From: an uncultured Ruthenibacterium sp.
GTDB lineage: Bacteria; Bacillota; Clostridia; Oscillospirales; Ruminococcaceae
Direction of reading: 5' to 3'
Assembly: GCA_944386565.1 (NCBI GenBank)
Contig: CALXBO010000002.1
Coordinates: forward strand, 62,001 to 126,000
Length of the DNA stretch: 64,000 nucleotides
The position numbers and the translations under genes are program-made. The notes beneath the pieces were generated by a model. That model did no database searches. It was not told the DNA's origin and saw only the letters and a program-made list of their open reading frames with translations. Positions 32,078-40,666 of the stretch are shown here, in pieces. Position 1 is the stretch's first letter. The number at the start of each line of letters is the position of its first letter.

Positions 32078-32236
32078 TTATTTCGTTTTATTCTGCGCGG
32101 AGTTGTTGCAGGCGCGGCTGCCGGTCTTGTCCGAGACGTGGTTCATGGTCTTGCCGGAAGTCGTCTTGGACGCGGCGCGGTTGGTCGTCTTGTTGGACGT
32201 CTTGTTGGTGCTGCGGTTCGTAGAATTCTCGTGCAT
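32078..32236 (-). CDS. Small Asn/Thr/Lys/Ser-rich protein, unknown
   Basis: This 52-residue gene is too short for ordinary ORF cut-offs. It starts at ATG 32236-32234, 8 bases after AGGAGG, and encodes MHENSTNRSTNKTSNKTTNR followed by more NKT/SKT-type repeats and one Cys near the end. The composition is basic and hydrophilic with no hydrophobic core, so it is probably disordered. It opposes mrnC and the methyltransferase gene. Similar very short NKT-rich proteins exist in Clostridia as hypotheticals, from memory only. An ATG 4 bases upstream is in another frame. Confidence 0.6.
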   Translation of the reverse strand: MHENSTNRSTNKTSNKTTNRAASKTTSGKTMNHVSDKTGSRACNNSAQNKTK

Positions 32237-32326
32237 TCATCTCACCTCCTCTGCCGATAGTATCTCCCGGTGACGGAGAAGCTATGCATATGAAATTGAT
32301 CGTGAATGAGAAAGGGGCTGCTCTGT

Positions 32327-33676
32327 GTGCCGGGAACAGAATTTGAAGCGCGGGAGCGCGCTCTGCTGGGGGATCGGTTCGACGAGCTGTACGCCTCGCC
32401 GCCGCAGGTCTTCCGGGGCGTGACCGTCAATGCGCTGCGCATGCAGCCGCAGGCATTCGGGGCGTCCGCACCGTTTTCGGTGACGCCGTCGCCGTTCTGC
32501 GCGTCGTCGTACCTCATCGGGGAGGATGTACGCGCGGGGCTCGACGCATACCACCACGCGGGCGTCTACTATGTGCAGGAGCCCAGCGCCGCGGCGCCGG
32601 CCGCGCTCGCCGGAGTTGTTCCGGGCATGCGCGTGCTTGACATGTGCGCCGCGCCGGGCGGAAAATCCAGCCAGCTCGCGGCCGCGCTCGGCGGCGAAGG
32701 GATTCTGTTTTCCAACGAATATGAACCGCGCCGCGCACAGGTCCTGAAAAGCAATCTCGAGCGCATGGGCGTGACAAACGCCGTCGTCACCTGCGGCGAT
32801 ACGGCAAAACTCGCCGCCGCGCTGCCGGAGTATTTCGACGTTGTCCTCGTGGACGCGCCGTGCTCGGGCGAGGGCATGTTCCGCAAGGAGCCGCAGGCGC
32901 TCGACCGGCACTCGCAGGTGCTGGTGGAGCAGTGCGCCGCGCTCGGCGCGCAGATTCTCGACAACGCGGCCGCGTGCTGCGCGCCCGGAGGCCGCATCGT
33001 GTTCTCCACCTGCACGTTCGCGCCGGAGGAGGACGAGGGGCAGGTGGGCGCGTTTCTCGCGCGCCATCCCGAATTTGAGGCTGTTCCCGTCGCCGTTTCG
33101 TTCGGAAGCCCCGGAGAGTCGGCGAGGTGCGGCGCGCATCCGTTCGATGCGTCTGTGACGCGCAGGATTTATCCCTGCCACGGCGGGGAAGGCCATTTCA
33201 TGGCGCTGCTGCAGAAATCGGGCGGGGGAAGCCGACTGGAACCGCGCGGCTGCAAACCGGCCAAACCGCCGCGGGAGCTGACGGCGTTTCTGAAACAGTG
33301 CTTCCCGCATCTCACGGATGCGCCGGTCATCGAGGCGGGCGGCGGATACAATATCCTGCCGCGGTATCCCGTGCCGAACCTGAGCGGCCTTTCCGTTGTG
33401 CGCGCGGGCGTGCCGGCCGGCAGTGTGGTCAAGGGACGCTTCGAACCGGACCACGCGCTGTTCATGGCGTACGGGGCGCAGTGCTCCAACTCAGAGCGCC
33501 TGACGCATGACGACATCCGCACGGCTTCGTGGCTGCGCGGCGAGCCCATCGCCGCACAGACGGCCGGGGACGGATTCGCGGCGGTGCTGGTCGACGGATT
33601 CCCGCTCGGATTCGGCAAGTGCTCGCAGGGCGTCGTCAAGAACCGGTATCCGAAAGGTCTCCGGAATTTGAAATAA
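32327..33676 (+). CDS. RsmF/RsmB-family RNA (cytosine-C5) methyltransferase
   Basis: This 449-residue enzyme makes 5-methylcytosine in rRNA or tRNA with S-adenosylmethionine. The SAM motif LDMCAAPGGKSSQLA lies near residue 106 and the catalytic Cys motifs VDAPCSGEGMF near 178 and STCTFAPEEDE near 228. The C-terminal PUA-like domain (about 330-449) matches RsmF. The GTG start at 32327 is preferred because AAAGGGG lies about 10 bases before it and the family's N-terminus begins there; an ATG at 32306 would add seven residues but has no site. The exact target base is not readable. Confidence 0.88.
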   Translation: MPGTEFEARERALLGDRFDELYASPPQVFRGVTVNALRMQPQAFGASAPFSVTPSPFCASSYLIGEDVRAGLDAYHHAGVYYVQEPSAAAPAALAGVVPGMRVLDMCAAPGGKSSQLAAALGGEGILFSNEYEPRRAQVLKSNLERMGVTNAVVTCGDTAKLAAALPEYFDVVLVDAPCSGEGMFRKEPQALDRHSQVLVEQCAALGAQILDNAAACCAPGGRIVFSTCTFAPEEDEGQVGAFLARHPEFEAVPVAVSFGSPGESARCGAHPFDASVTRRIYPCHGGEGHFMALLQKSGGGSRLEPRGCKPAKPPRELTAFLKQCFPHLTDAPVIEAGGGYNILPRYPVPNLSGLSVVRAGVPAGSVVKGRFEPDHALFMAYGAQCSNSERLTHDDIRTASWLRGEPIAAQTAGDGFAAVLVDGFPLGFGKCSQGVVKNRYPKGLRNLK

Positions 33677-33696
33677 TCGGAAAAACATGCTATAAT
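33668..33696 (+). promoter_or_regulatory. Promoter of yebC
   Basis: TTGAAA (33668-33673), 17-base spacer, TATAAT (33691-33696). The -35 overlaps the end of the methyltransferase gene. A GTTAACAATACTTAAC imperfect palindrome follows at about 33707-33722. Confidence 0.75.
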
Positions 33697-33738
33697 ATTT
33701 TGGATTGTTAACAATACTTAACAGGAGGGTTTCTCTTC

Positions 33739-34476
33739 ATGTCAGGACATAGCAAATGGAACAACATCAAACGCAAAAAGGAAAAGACCGACGCCCAGAA
33801 GGCAAAGATCTTCACGAAGGTCGGCCGTGAGATCGCTGTTGCGGTGAAGTCCGGCGGCGCGGACCCCGCGGTCAACGGCAAGCTCCGTGACCTGATCGCG
33901 AAGGCCAAGAGCCTGAACGTGCCCAACGACAACATCCAGCGCATCATCAAGAAGGCCGAGGGCGCGGAGAAGGACGATTACGAGTCCATCACGTACGAGG
34001 GATACGGTCCTTCGGGCATCGCCATGATGGTCGAGACCCTGACGGACAACCGCAACCGCACCGCGGGCAACCTGCGCCATTATTTCGATAAATTCGGCGG
34101 CAATCTCGGCAACAACGGCTGCGTTTCCTTCCTCTTCACCGAGCAGGGCGTGATCGTGCTCGACGTGGAAGGCAAGGACGAGGAGACCGTGATGGAGGAC
34201 GCGTTCGAAGCCGGTGCGGACGACTTCGACATGGCGGACGACGTCGCGGAGATCAAGACCTCTCCCGACGCGTTCAGCGATGTGCGCGAGGCGCTCGAGA
34301 AGAAAGGGTACGAGTTCATCTCGGCTGATGTGGCCATGGTCCCGAGCACGCAGACCGCTCTGACCGATCCGGAGGACCTGAAGAAAATGGGCCTTCTGCT
34401 CGACCATCTGGAAGAGGACGACGACGTCCAGAACGTCTGGCACAACCTCGAGAACGAGGAAGACCTCGACCGCTGA
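33739..34476 (+). CDS. yebC: YebC/PmpR family protein
   Basis: This 245-residue protein begins MSGHSKWNNIKRKKEKTDAQ, the unmistakable YebC start. The family acts in transcription regulation and, as shown recently for YebC homologues, in translation through difficult motifs; which applies here is unknown. The three-domain architecture and length match. It has its own promoter and a strong AGGAGGG site. The PASTA pseudokinase gene follows after about 40 bases. Confidence 0.95.
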   Translation: MSGHSKWNNIKRKKEKTDAQKAKIFTKVGREIAVAVKSGGADPAVNGKLRDLIAKAKSLNVPNDNIQRIIKKAEGAEKDDYESITYEGYGPSGIAMMVETLTDNRNRTAGNLRHYFDKFGGNLGNNGCVSFLFTEQGVIVLDVEGKDEETVMEDAFEAGADDFDMADDVAEIKTSPDAFSDVREALEKKGYEFISADVAMVPSTQTALTDPEDLKKMGLLLDHLEEDDDVQNVWHNLENEEDLDR

Positions 34477-34515
34477 TCACGCGCAAGCAAACCGCAGAAA
34501 GGGAGGTTGAACGGC

Positions 34516-36189
34516 GTGGAGACTCCGCAGCCCTTGTGTAACCGCTGCATGTCGCGCGTGCCGCGCGGCGCGTCGGCGTGTCCGTATTGCGGGCACAGCT
34601 TTGCCAATACGAACCCCGCGGGAACTCTGCCCGTCAACACCATGCTCAATAAGGGCCGCTACACGCTGGGCGAATGCATCACGCTGGACGGCGAGGGTGT
34701 TACCTATGCCGCCGTGGACGGGGAGATGTCCCGCCGCGTCGTCATTAAGGAATACGTGCCCGTCACGCTGTGCGCCGGGCGCACGCGCGAGGGCTCCGTC
34801 GTCCCGAAATCGGAGCGCGCGGTGCTTTACAAGACGACCCGGATGGACTTTGTCGATCTGTACAATGCGCTGGCATCCATCGGCGACTGCGACGGCATGG
34901 TGCGTGTCTACGGCACGTTTGAAGAAAACAATACGGTCTATGCCGTGCGCGCGCCGGAGGACGGCGTTCCGCTGCTGGCATTTCTCCAGACGCGGCGCGT
35001 CCCGCTCAAGCACGAGGAGGCGCTGAATCTTCTGCGCCCCGTGGTGTATGCGGTGGACGCGATGCACCGCAAGGGGCTGGTCCACCGGGGCATCAGCCCG
35101 GAGACCGTGTTTGTCTCATCGGAGGGCAAGGCGGCGTTGTCCGGATTTGCCACGATGGGTCTGCGCACCGCGGACAGCGAGCTGAAGAGCCAGATGTTCG
35201 AGGGATATGCCGCGCCCGAGCAGTACCGCGCGGCGGAATTCGACGGCCCGTATACGGACGTATACGGCCTCGCCGCGGTGTTTTACCGTGCCATGACGGG
35301 CAAGACTCCCGTCCCCGCGGGAATCCGCAGGCGCAGCGACACGCTGAAAGCACCCCGTGAACTCAACGGAGAGATCCCGGCGTTTGTCTCCTCTGCGCTG
35401 CTGCGCGGCATGAAGCTCGCCTCGGTGGAGCGCATCGCGACGCCGCCCGAGCTTCTGGAAGCGCTCACCACGCCGTCCAGGCAGGACACGGCATTCCGCA
35501 TCACGGACAGACAGAAAAAATACCTCGCGGCAGGGGCAGGCGTTCTGGCGCTGATCGCGCTGATCTCCGCGCTTGCGATCTACAGCGCGAACCGCGCCGA
35601 AGAGGCTCCGTCCTCTTCGTCCTCATCGTCGTCGTCCGAACCGGTCACGTACATCCTGCCGAACTTTGTCGGCGAACAGTACACCGACGTGCAGAACAAC
35701 ACGACCTATCAGCAGCTGTACAATTTCACGATCGAGGAAGAGTACAGCTCGGAGATCGAGTCCGGCGTGATCATGGCGCAGTCGCCCTCGAAAGGCACGA
35801 CTGTGGAAGCCGGGCAGACGGTGAAACTGACGGTCAGCCGTGGCCCGCAGACAGCGGTCATGCCCGGCATCGTCGGCCAGAACAAAGAGGCTGCCGTGGC
35901 GCAGCTGGAAGAGCGCGGCATCCGTTATACCATCTATGAGATGGAGAACGACGGCTCGTATCAGGAGGGCTTCGTTGTGACGACGAACGTTCCGGAGGGT
36001 ACGGTCCTCGACATCAACAAGGCGGACGTCGCGGTGTATGTCGCCAAAGCGGCGCCGGAGAGCACGGCGTCCTCGTCGGCGGAATCCTCTTCGTCTCAGG
36101 CGGCTGTACCGGAAAACCCGGCAGCGCCTGCGCAGCCTGACGGCGGCACGGCATCCTCTTCGTCGTCGGAACAGGTTCCTACAGCCTGA
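34516..36189 (+). CDS. PASTA-domain protein with degenerate Ser/Thr kinase domain and zinc ribbon
   Basis: This 557-residue membrane protein has an N-terminal zinc ribbon (C8, C11, C22, C25), a Hanks-type kinase fold (about 45-320), one transmembrane helix (about 334-354), a poly-Ser linker, and two PASTA domains (about 372-440 and 443-512), which usually bind muropeptides. The VAIK-type Lys78 is kept, but the catalytic loop reads HRGISPET (H190-R191-G192) instead of HRD...N, and DFG is SGF (209-211). It is therefore a likely pseudokinase. Start: GTG at 34516 lies 9 bases after GGGAGG; a TTG at 34507 adds three residues. It ends in a Ser/Pro/Ala-rich tail. Confidence 0.88.
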   Translation: METPQPLCNRCMSRVPRGASACPYCGHSFANTNPAGTLPVNTMLNKGRYTLGECITLDGEGVTYAAVDGEMSRRVVIKEYVPVTLCAGRTREGSVVPKSERAVLYKTTRMDFVDLYNALASIGDCDGMVRVYGTFEENNTVYAVRAPEDGVPLLAFLQTRRVPLKHEEALNLLRPVVYAVDAMHRKGLVHRGISPETVFVSSEGKAALSGFATMGLRTADSELKSQMFEGYAAPEQYRAAEFDGPYTDVYGLAAVFYRAMTGKTPVPAGIRRRSDTLKAPRELNGEIPAFVSSALLRGMKLASVERIATPPELLEALTTPSRQDTAFRITDRQKKYLAAGAGVLALIALISALAIYSANRAEEAPSSSSSSSSSEPVTYILPNFVGEQYTDVQNNTTYQQLYNFTIEEEYSSEIESGVIMAQSPSKGTTVEAGQTVKLTVSRGPQTAVMPGIVGQNKEAAVAQLEERGIRYTIYEMENDGSYQEGFVVTTNVPEGTVLDINKADVAVYVAKAAPESTASSSAESSSSQAAVPENPAAPAQPDGGTASSSSSEQVPTA

Positions 36190-36203
36190 CAATCGAAAAA
36201 CAG

Positions 36204-36245
36204 AAAAGCCGCCCGCGGGTTTGCACCCGTCGGGCGGCTTTTTGT
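36204..36245. terminator. Bidirectional terminator
   Basis: AAAAGCCGCCCG pairs with CGGGCGGCTTTT with an inner CGGGT/ACCCG pairing, then T. It separates the converging pseudokinase and membrane-protein genes. Confidence 0.9.
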
Positions 36246-36255
36246 TGAAAACAAT

Positions 36256-37938
36256 TCAGCCGGCGCGGCGCAGTTCGAAGAACTTTACAGAGCCGAACGC
36301 GAGGAAAAAGACGAGAAGCGGACAGACCGGCAGCAGGTACATCAGATACGGCGGGATGGAGAACGAAACGGCAAAAATATACGAGACGGCGGCGATGCGG
36401 AGAAGTCCCGTCAGGAAGAATCCCGCAGCGAGGATGCATCCGGCAAGATCCTGCGGGAGAGAACCTCCGCGTGCGCCGCGGATGCACAGCCGCACGTACC
36501 GGACGATCCAGACGACCGTCAGCGCCATCATCGGCCAGACGAGGATGCGGGCGATCCAAGTGAGAATGTTCAGGCACAGGTAAGCCAGTTCCTGCATCGG
36601 CGAGAAGTAGGGTTCGGACGTTCCCGCTTTGGCCGCTTTTGTGCTGGTGCAGTGCAGATAGCTTTCCCACTCGGCACTCTGTTCCGGCGTGGCGATCGAG
36701 AGGACCTGCACGGGTTCCGTCTGCTCAAACAGGACGAGCATTTTCAGCGTCTGCAGGAATTTTTCAAAGGTGGCGGGCACGTACCGGAGGCGGACGGGAG
36801 ACATCACGCCGCTGTGCCGGCCCTCGCAGGGAATCAGGCCGTCGTCGCACGCCTGATTGATTTCATCCGCAACAGCCTGCCAGAACGCACGCGCCGTTTC
36901 TGCCGTTTCATAGTATCCGGCTTTGTCTGCGGCCTCGCGCAGCGCCCAGTGGATGCCGCCGGAGTTGAACTCTTTGTCCGGCACGCTGCCGTAATTGTTG
37001 TACATCATCTCTTCTTCCAGATACGGCTCCAGCGTGGCGAGAGTCGGAGAGACCTCATACAGCGCTTCCCGCGTCGAGTGCGGCACGAGAACATAGCGGT
37101 CCTGGTCGTCCGGGTACACACGCGTCAGCGCGCCCATCGCGTCGCAGAATTCGGAAGAGGTGTAATCGCTTATGATGAAACGCCCGTAGTGCTGCAGATT
37201 CATCGCGCACCATGCGCCGACTCCGGCGGCGAATACCGCGACGGGGAGCAGCAGCATGGCGGCTTTGGAAACTTTCCCGTGTACATCGCGGCCGCGGAAG
37301 ACAGCGACCAGATACACGGCCGCGGCGCAGAACACAAAAGGCAGCAGCAGCGCGTTGTCCTCATGGCTCAGCCAGGCGGCAGCCATCGCCGCACCGGCGG
37401 CCAAATAGTACCCGATGCACTTCCAAATGCTTTCACGATAGCGGCAGAATGCGCCGAGCAGACCGGCAAATGCGATCAAAACAAGGGAATGATAAATGTT
37501 GTCGCGGTAGACGCGCAGCGTGCAGGCGGACCATGTCGCAGGCGTGTACAGCACGGCGGCAAACACGCACAGGCGGGCGGCACACGATTTTACAAGGGGG
37601 CGGATCGCGCTCAGAAGCAGGGCGCACGCAGCCGCGTACAGCGCCTGACCGGCGACGAGAAAGTTCACGCCCAGCATGTGAACAACCGCCAGCCACAGTG
37701 CAAAAAAGGAATGTTTGCTCAGCGTCAGCCAGTTGTATTCGCCCAACCATTGTCCGGCGGTGATGTTCCGGGCGAGCTGAAACATCAGAGTGTCGTCGAT
37801 CGGGGAGAGATCCGGCGAGGCGATCATCAGCTGAAAACTCGTCAGAACCAGTTTTACGGCGATCAGGAACGCGGCCAGCAGCCACATCATATGCGGGCCG
37901 ACCGTTGGAAAGCGCTTTTGGTGCAGGACATCCGTCAA
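36256..37938 (-). CDS. Multi-pass membrane protein, possibly GT39/GT-C-like
   Basis: This 560-residue protein has about ten predicted membrane helices, an N-terminal block with SPIDDTLMFQLARNITAGQWLGEYN near residues 45-70 and a large soluble loop at about 270-440. An acidic DD in the first loop followed by many helices resembles GT-C glycosyltransferases of the dolichyl-phosphate-mannose mannosyltransferase type, but I cannot assign it firmly. It begins with TTG at 37938, so the start is tentative; an internal ATG pair near residue 17 is possible. It is a lone minus-strand gene. Confidence 0.65.
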   Translation of the reverse strand: MTDVLHQKRFPTVGPHMMWLLAAFLIAVKLVLTSFQLMIASPDLSPIDDTLMFQLARNITAGQWLGEYNWLTLSKHSFFALWLAVVHMLGVNFLVAGQALYAAACALLLSAIRPLVKSCAARLCVFAAVLYTPATWSACTLRVYRDNIYHSLVLIAFAGLLGAFCRYRESIWKCIGYYLAAGAAMAAAWLSHEDNALLLPFVFCAAAVYLVAVFRGRDVHGKVSKAAMLLLPVAVFAAGVGAWCAMNLQHYGRFIISDYTSSEFCDAMGALTRVYPDDQDRYVLVPHSTREALYEVSPTLATLEPYLEEEMMYNNYGSVPDKEFNSGGIHWALREAADKAGYYETAETARAFWQAVADEINQACDDGLIPCEGRHSGVMSPVRLRYVPATFEKFLQTLKMLVLFEQTEPVQVLSIATPEQSAEWESYLHCTSTKAAKAGTSEPYFSPMQELAYLCLNILTWIARILVWPMMALTVVWIVRYVRLCIRGARGGSLPQDLAGCILAAGFFLTGLLRIAAVSYIFAVSFSIPPYLMYLLPVCPLLVFFLAFGSVKFFELRRAG

Positions 37939-38024
37939 GATTCATCCGTCCTTCCGTATCCGGAGATTTTCTGTTTCCTTATTATATCATCGCGGTGTGC
38001 CGCTGCGCAACCGCAGGCGGAGAC

Positions 38025-38053
38025 TTGCGAAACATGTCAAAAAAGGATATAAT
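38025..38053 (+). promoter_or_regulatory. Promoter of the flavoprotein-cmk-plsC-ispH operon
   Basis: TTGCGA (38025-38030), 17-base spacer, TATAAT (38048-38053). Confidence 0.75.
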
Positions 38054-38103
38054 GAAAAACAATATCGCGCGGCGGAAGTAACTCTGCCGCGAAAGGAGTG
38101 CGC

Positions 38104-39330
38104 ATGGCGGAACTGATCATTGTCGGTGCGGGCGCCGCAGGGCTGTTTGCCGCGGGCTCGGCCGTCCGGGCGGGGCATCGCGTTACGATTCTGGAGCACA
38201 TGGCGTCTCCGGGCAAAAAATTGCTCATCACCGGAAAAGGACGCTGCAACGTTGCCAACGAGTGTGAGCCCGACGAATTTCTCAAGCATGTCCGGCGCAA
38301 TCCGCGCTTCCTGTTTTCCAGCATGGCGGCCATGCCGCCGCGGCGCGTGATGGCGCTGTTTGAACGGGAACTGGGGGTTCCGCTGAAAACGGAGCGGGGC
38401 AGGCGTGTCTATCCGGTCAGCGACCGCGCGCAGGACATTCTGGACGCGCTGCTGCGCTATTCGCAGCCGTCGGACATTTGCTTCGGCACGCAGGCCGAAA
38501 GCCTTATATTGGAGAACGGCCGCGCCGCCGGAATCCGGACGAAAGACGGCCGGGAGTTTCGCGGAGATGCCGTTCTCATCGCTACGGGCGGCGTGTCGTA
38601 CCCCACAACGGGATCGACGGGAGACGGCTACCGTCTTGCGCGGCAGGCGGGCCATACGGTCATCGACCCGGAACCAAGCCTTGTGTCGCTTGTCGAGCGG
38701 GGAAACACGGCCAAGCGGATGCAGGGCCTTTCCCTGCGCAACGTGACGCTCACGCTCTATGAAGAGGGCAAAGCGGTGTTTTCGGATCAGGGCGAGATGC
38801 TGTTCACGCATTTCGGCATCTCGGGTCCGCTGGTGTTGTCCGCGTCTGCGCATCTGCGGGATGTGCGCCGCCACCGCTGCCGCGTGGAGATCGACTTAAA
38901 ACCCGCGCTTGACGAGCAGAAGCTGGAGGCGCGCGTGCAGCGCGATTTTCAGGAATTTGCCAACCGGGACGCCTCGAAGTGCCTTGACCGGCTCGTCCCG
39001 GCCTCCATGCGTCCTGTGATGACGGATCTGTGGGGAATCGACCCGGACAAGAAGACCAACCAGATCACGCGCGAAGAGCGCCGCGCCCTCATTGCGCTGC
39101 TGAAGGCGTTCCCCGTTGACATCGCGGACAAGGGTGATCTGGCTCATGCCGTTGTTACGAGCGGCGGCGTCAGCGTGAAGGAGATCGACCCGAAGACCAT
39201 GCAGAGCAAACGATGCCCGGGTCTGTATTTCGCCGGAGAGGTCATCGATGTCGACGGTTACACCGGCGGGTATAATCTCGGCATTGCCTTTGCCACCGCG
39301 CATGCGGCGGCGACGCATCTGCCGGAATGA
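38104..39330 (+). CDS. HI0933/BaiN-like FAD-dependent oxidoreductase
   Basis: This 408-residue flavoprotein has the FAD loop IIVGAGAAGLFAAGSA at residues 6-21, KKLLITGKGRCNVAN near 39, and the family C-terminal signature TSGGVSVKEIDPKTM and GEVIDVDGYTGGYNLGIAFATA. The family (YhiN/HI0933) includes bile-acid-related BaiN but most members are uncharacterised. The ATG follows AAAGGAG by 5 bases. It heads an operon with cmk, plsC and ispH-rpsA, an order common in Clostridia. Confidence 0.9.
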   Translation: MAELIIVGAGAAGLFAAGSAVRAGHRVTILEHMASPGKKLLITGKGRCNVANECEPDEFLKHVRRNPRFLFSSMAAMPPRRVMALFERELGVPLKTERGRRVYPVSDRAQDILDALLRYSQPSDICFGTQAESLILENGRAAGIRTKDGREFRGDAVLIATGGVSYPTTGSTGDGYRLARQAGHTVIDPEPSLVSLVERGNTAKRMQGLSLRNVTLTLYEEGKAVFSDQGEMLFTHFGISGPLVLSASAHLRDVRRHRCRVEIDLKPALDEQKLEARVQRDFQEFANRDASKCLDRLVPASMRPVMTDLWGIDPDKKTNQITREERRALIALLKAFPVDIADKGDLAHAVVTSGGVSVKEIDPKTMQSKRCPGLYFAGEVIDVDGYTGGYNLGIAFATAHAAATHLPE

Positions 39331-39354
39331 GAGAAAGAACAGGAGAGAAGAATT

Positions 39355-40023
39355 ATGGTTTCCATCGCCATCGACGGCCCCTCGGGAGCCGGAAAATCGA
39401 CGCTGGCGCGCCGCCTTGCGGCGGAGCTCGGCTATGTGTATGTCGATACGGGAGCGATGTACCGCTCCATCGGACTGTATACTCTGCGCGCGGGGGCGGA
39501 CTGCGGAAGTGAAGCGGCCGTCGCCGCGCTGCTGCCGCAGATCAGCCTGTCTCTGGAGTATCAGGACGGTGCGCAGCATATCCTTTTGAATGGTGAGGAT
39601 GTCAGCGACGCCGTCCGCACGCCGGAAGTCTCGATGGCTGCTTCGGCGGTGTCGGCGCATCCGCCCGTGCGTGCGTTCCTTTTGGAAACGCAGCGGGAGC
39701 TGGCCCGGCGTCAGAACGTCCTGATGGACGGGCGTGACATCGGTACGGTGATCCTTCCGAATGCGCAGGTGAAAATTTTCCTGACGGCGTCTCCCGAAGA
39801 GCGGGCACGCCGCCGTTTTGAAGAACTGAAAGCGCGCGGCGAGGCCGTCACATACGAGCAGGTGCTGGAGGACGTGGTGCAGCGGGATTACAATGACACG
39901 CACCGCGAGGCTGCACCGCTTAAGGCCGCGCCCGACGCGGTGACGGTGGACACCACCGGTTTGACATTTGACGAATCCTTCGAGGCGCTGTTGCGGGTCA
40001 TCCGCGCGCGCGTCGAGGCGTAA
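39355..40023 (+). CDS. cmk: (d)CMP kinase
   Basis: This 222-residue cytidylate kinase phosphorylates CMP and dCMP. The P-loop GPSGAGKST is at residues 8-16, VDTGAMYRSIG near 31, and the conserved DGRDIGTVILP near 125. Length and the insert domain match. It precedes plsC by 14 bases. Confidence 0.96.
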   Translation: MVSIAIDGPSGAGKSTLARRLAAELGYVYVDTGAMYRSIGLYTLRAGADCGSEAAVAALLPQISLSLEYQDGAQHILLNGEDVSDAVRTPEVSMAASAVSAHPPVRAFLLETQRELARRQNVLMDGRDIGTVILPNAQVKIFLTASPEERARRRFEELKARGEAVTYEQVLEDVVQRDYNDTHREAAPLKAAPDAVTVDTTGLTFDESFEALLRVIRARVEA

Positions 40024-40037
40024 AAGGGGAGAGCGCT

Positions 40038-40655
40038 GTGTTTTACTGCATCATCGTCCCGCTGGCGTGGCTGGTGTGGCACATTCTGTTCCGAATCAGA
40101 GTGGTCGGAAAAGAAAATTTGATCCGGGACGGCAGCTTCATCATCGCACCGAACCACATTTCGGCGATTGACCCGGTGTTCGTCGTCATCGCCCGCTTCT
40201 GGGGGCGCAGAATGCTCATCCTCGGCAAGGAGGAGCTCTTTGCGATTCATCCGGTCATCAGCTGGATGCTCCGCCATGTCGGTGTTGTTCCCGTTCACCG
40301 CGGAAAGGGCGATACGGAAGCCGTCGAAAAAGCCATTGAGTACGTGCGAAGCGGCAACGGCGCTCTCGTGTTCCCGGAGGGGACGCGCACGAAGGACGGC
40401 AATCTCGGCCGTCTCAAGTCCGGTGTGTTTGTGATCGCATCGCAGGCACACGCGCCGATCATCCCGTGCCGTCTGATCTACCGCGGCGGAAAGCCGGGCC
40501 TGTTCCGGCGCTGCACGGTCGTGTTCGGAAAGCCCATTCCGGCGGAAACGCTTGATATGGGCGACACGTACAGCATGGCGCGTCTGCGCGAGTGCAAGAA
40601 GCTGCTCGAGACGGAGCTGGAGCGCCTGCTGGAAGAACACCGCGACGCGCAGTGA
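40038..40655 (+). CDS. plsC: 1-acylglycerol-3-phosphate acyltransferase
   Basis: This 205-residue membrane-associated acyltransferase makes phosphatidic acid. The HX4D motif is NHISAID near residue 39 and the substrate motif FPEGTRTKDG near 113; an N-terminal hydrophobic helix is present. It begins with GTG behind AAAGGGGAGAG. It lies 11 bases before the ispH fusion. Confidence 0.92.
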   Translation: MFYCIIVPLAWLVWHILFRIRVVGKENLIRDGSFIIAPNHISAIDPVFVVIARFWGRRMLILGKEELFAIHPVISWMLRHVGVVPVHRGKGDTEAVEKAIEYVRSGNGALVFPEGTRTKDGNLGRLKSGVFVIASQAHAPIIPCRLIYRGGKPGLFRRCTVVFGKPIPAETLDMGDTYSMARLRECKKLLETELERLLEEHRDAQ

Positions 40656-40666
40656 GGAGAGGGAAT

